A stretch of DNA of 64,000 nt, taken from Variovorax paradoxus NBRC 15149. GTDB taxonomy: Bacteria; Pseudomonadota; Gammaproteobacteria; Burkholderiales; Burkholderiaceae_C. The position numbers and the translations under genes are program-made. The stretch is from assembly GCF_001591365.1 (NCBI RefSeq), contig NZ_BCUT01000001.1, forward strand, positions 372,001 to 436,000. The letters run 5' to 3'. This document shows positions 63,193 to 64,000 of this stretch, piece by piece (position 1 is the first letter of the stretch; every line of letters starts with the position of its first letter). The notes under the pieces are model-generated. The model worked only from the letters and a program-made list of their open reading frames with translations. It did no database searches and was not told the DNA's origin.

Positions 63193-64000
63193 CTAAGTCC
63201 GCGCGTAGAGCGTCACCACGCAGGCGCCGCCGAGCCCCAGGTTGTGCTGCAATGCCCAACGCGCGCCTTCGACTTGCCGTGCGGCCGCCTGCCCGCGCAG
63301 TTGCCACACCAGTTCGGCGCATTGCGCGAGCCCGGTCGCTCCCAGCGGATGCCCCTTCGAGAGCAAGCCGCCCGACGGATTGGTCACGACCTTGCCGCCA
63401 TAGGTGTTGTCGCCGTCCGCGATGAACTGCTCCGCGCCGCCCTCGGGTGCGAAGCCCAACGCCTCGTAGGTGATCAGTTCGTTGGCGGTGAAGCAGTCGT
63501 GCAGTTCCGCCACCGGAATGTCTTCCGGCCCGATGCCGGCCGCTTCGTACACCTGCCGCGCGGCCTTGCGCGCCATGTCGTAGCCGACCAGCTTGCGCAT
63601 GTCGTTCTCGTCGAAGCTGCTGTTGCCGTCGGTCGTCATGGCCTGTGCCCGGATGACCACGCTGCGGTCCAGCCCGTAGCGCTTGGCGAAATCCTCGGAG
63701 CACAGCACCGCCGCCGCGCCGCCGCAGGTCGGCGGGCAGCACTGCAGGCGCGTGAGCGGATCGAACACCATCGGCGACGCCATCACCTCGTCGAGCGTAA
63801 GCGGCGCGCGAAAGATGGCATTCGGATTGTGCTGGGCATGCCGGCGTGCCTTCACGGCGATGCGTGCGAAGGTTTCGGGCAGCGTCCCGTAGAGCTGCAT
63901 GTGCATGCGACCAGCGCCGCCAAAGAGCTGTGCCGCAATCGGCGCCGGCGGACCGGTGCCCTGCGTGGCCTGCATCGCGTCGAGCAGCCGCTGCGACGGG
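63193..64000 (-). CDS. SCP-x/lipid-transfer-type thiolase (5' end outside window)
   Basis: The minus-strand frame is open to the window edge ([16 protein letters not shown] preceded by PSQR), so about 270 C-terminal residues of a normally 390-400-residue protein are seen. The second-site region [20 protein letters not shown] and the end [13 protein letters not shown] are present. [17 protein letters not shown] is typical of sterol-carrier-protein-x thiolases, which cleave branched 3-oxoacyl-CoAs. The nucleophile-Cys part lies beyond the edge. It supports a branched-chain substrate for the cluster. Confidence 0.88.
   Translation of the reverse strand, partial: PSQRLLDAMQATQGTGPPAPIAAQLFGGAGRMHMQLYGTLPETFARIAVKARRHAQHNPNAIFRAPLTLDEVMASPMVFDPLTRLQCCPPTCGGAAAVLCSEDFAKRYGLDRSVVIRAQAMTTDGNSSFDENDMRKLVGYDMARKAARQVYEAAGIGPEDIPVAELHDCFTANELITYEALGFAPEGGAEQFIADGDNTYGGKVVTNPSGGLLSKGHPLGATGLAQCAELVWQLRGQAAARQVEGARWALQHNLGLGGACVVTLYART

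Overview
The window looks like a chromosomal segment of a high-GC beta-proteobacterium, most likely a Comamonadaceae member of Variovorax type. This is inferred from the strongly GC-rich coding, three orphan Bug-type solute receptors, the methylmalonyl-CoA mutase/MeaB pair and the large number of aromatic/acyl-CoA catabolic genes. No rRNA or tRNA gene was recognised.

Layout. (1) 1-6832, core-like: MeaB (cut by the window edge), a GNAT acetyltransferase and methylmalonyl-CoA mutase on the minus strand, a divergent GntR regulator, then an IclR regulator divergent to a Bug receptor and a TauD/TfdA dioxygenase. (2) 6845-14875, an integration hotspot: dusA, whose first codons are AT-rich and look replaced, next to a tyrosine recombinase, followed by decaying cargo (frameshifted hypothetical, putA lacking its proline dehydrogenase half, intact proC, tail of a LysR gene, shattered old-yellow-enzyme gene). 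(3) 13973-31525, a LysR gene and a divergent 13-gene catabolic operon. Its core (three-subunit molybdenum hydroxylase, CoA ligase, UbiD/UbiX, crotonase-fold enzyme) matches the Hmf furoate/furandicarboxylate set. Its outer genes (mandelate-racemase-like enzyme, alpha-hydroxyacid oxidase, ThDP enzyme, aldehyde dehydrogenase) match the roles of the mandelate pathway. (4) 31557-42400, a TIGR02444 gene and then a polar amino-acid ABC transporter, GntR regulator, choline-sulfatase-like sulfatase, DHDPS-family lyase/deaminase, D-amino-acid dehydrogenase, aldehyde dehydrogenase and a Ser/Cys proline-racemase-family enzyme: a hydroxyproline-type pathway carrying a sulfatase. (5) 42601-44236, an IS256-family element with three frameshifts, inserted in a remnant of a second etfB. 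(6) 44312-64000, a beta-oxidation regulon (two acyl-CoA dehydrogenases, three crotonases, FadJ-like enzyme, two thiolases, AMACR-type racemase, EtfAB, DUF2889, acyl-CoA ligase, SnoaL-like protein) with TetR and MalT-like regulators.

How the genes work together. Region 3 can be read as a funnel from an aryl- or furyl-glycolate through an aldehyde and an acid to an acyl-CoA that is hydroxylated and hydrolysed. Region 4 can be read as import, desulfation, epimerisation, oxidation, deamination and semialdehyde oxidation of a hydroxyproline-like compound. Region 6 contains three copies of one 16-bp palindromic site (TCGTCGCATCCGACGA) upstream of three separate transcription units, which suggests one regulator controls the whole block. 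The AMACR- and SCP-x-type enzymes point to an alpha-methyl-branched substrate. Functions are inferred from motifs and gene context seen by eye; no database search was run.
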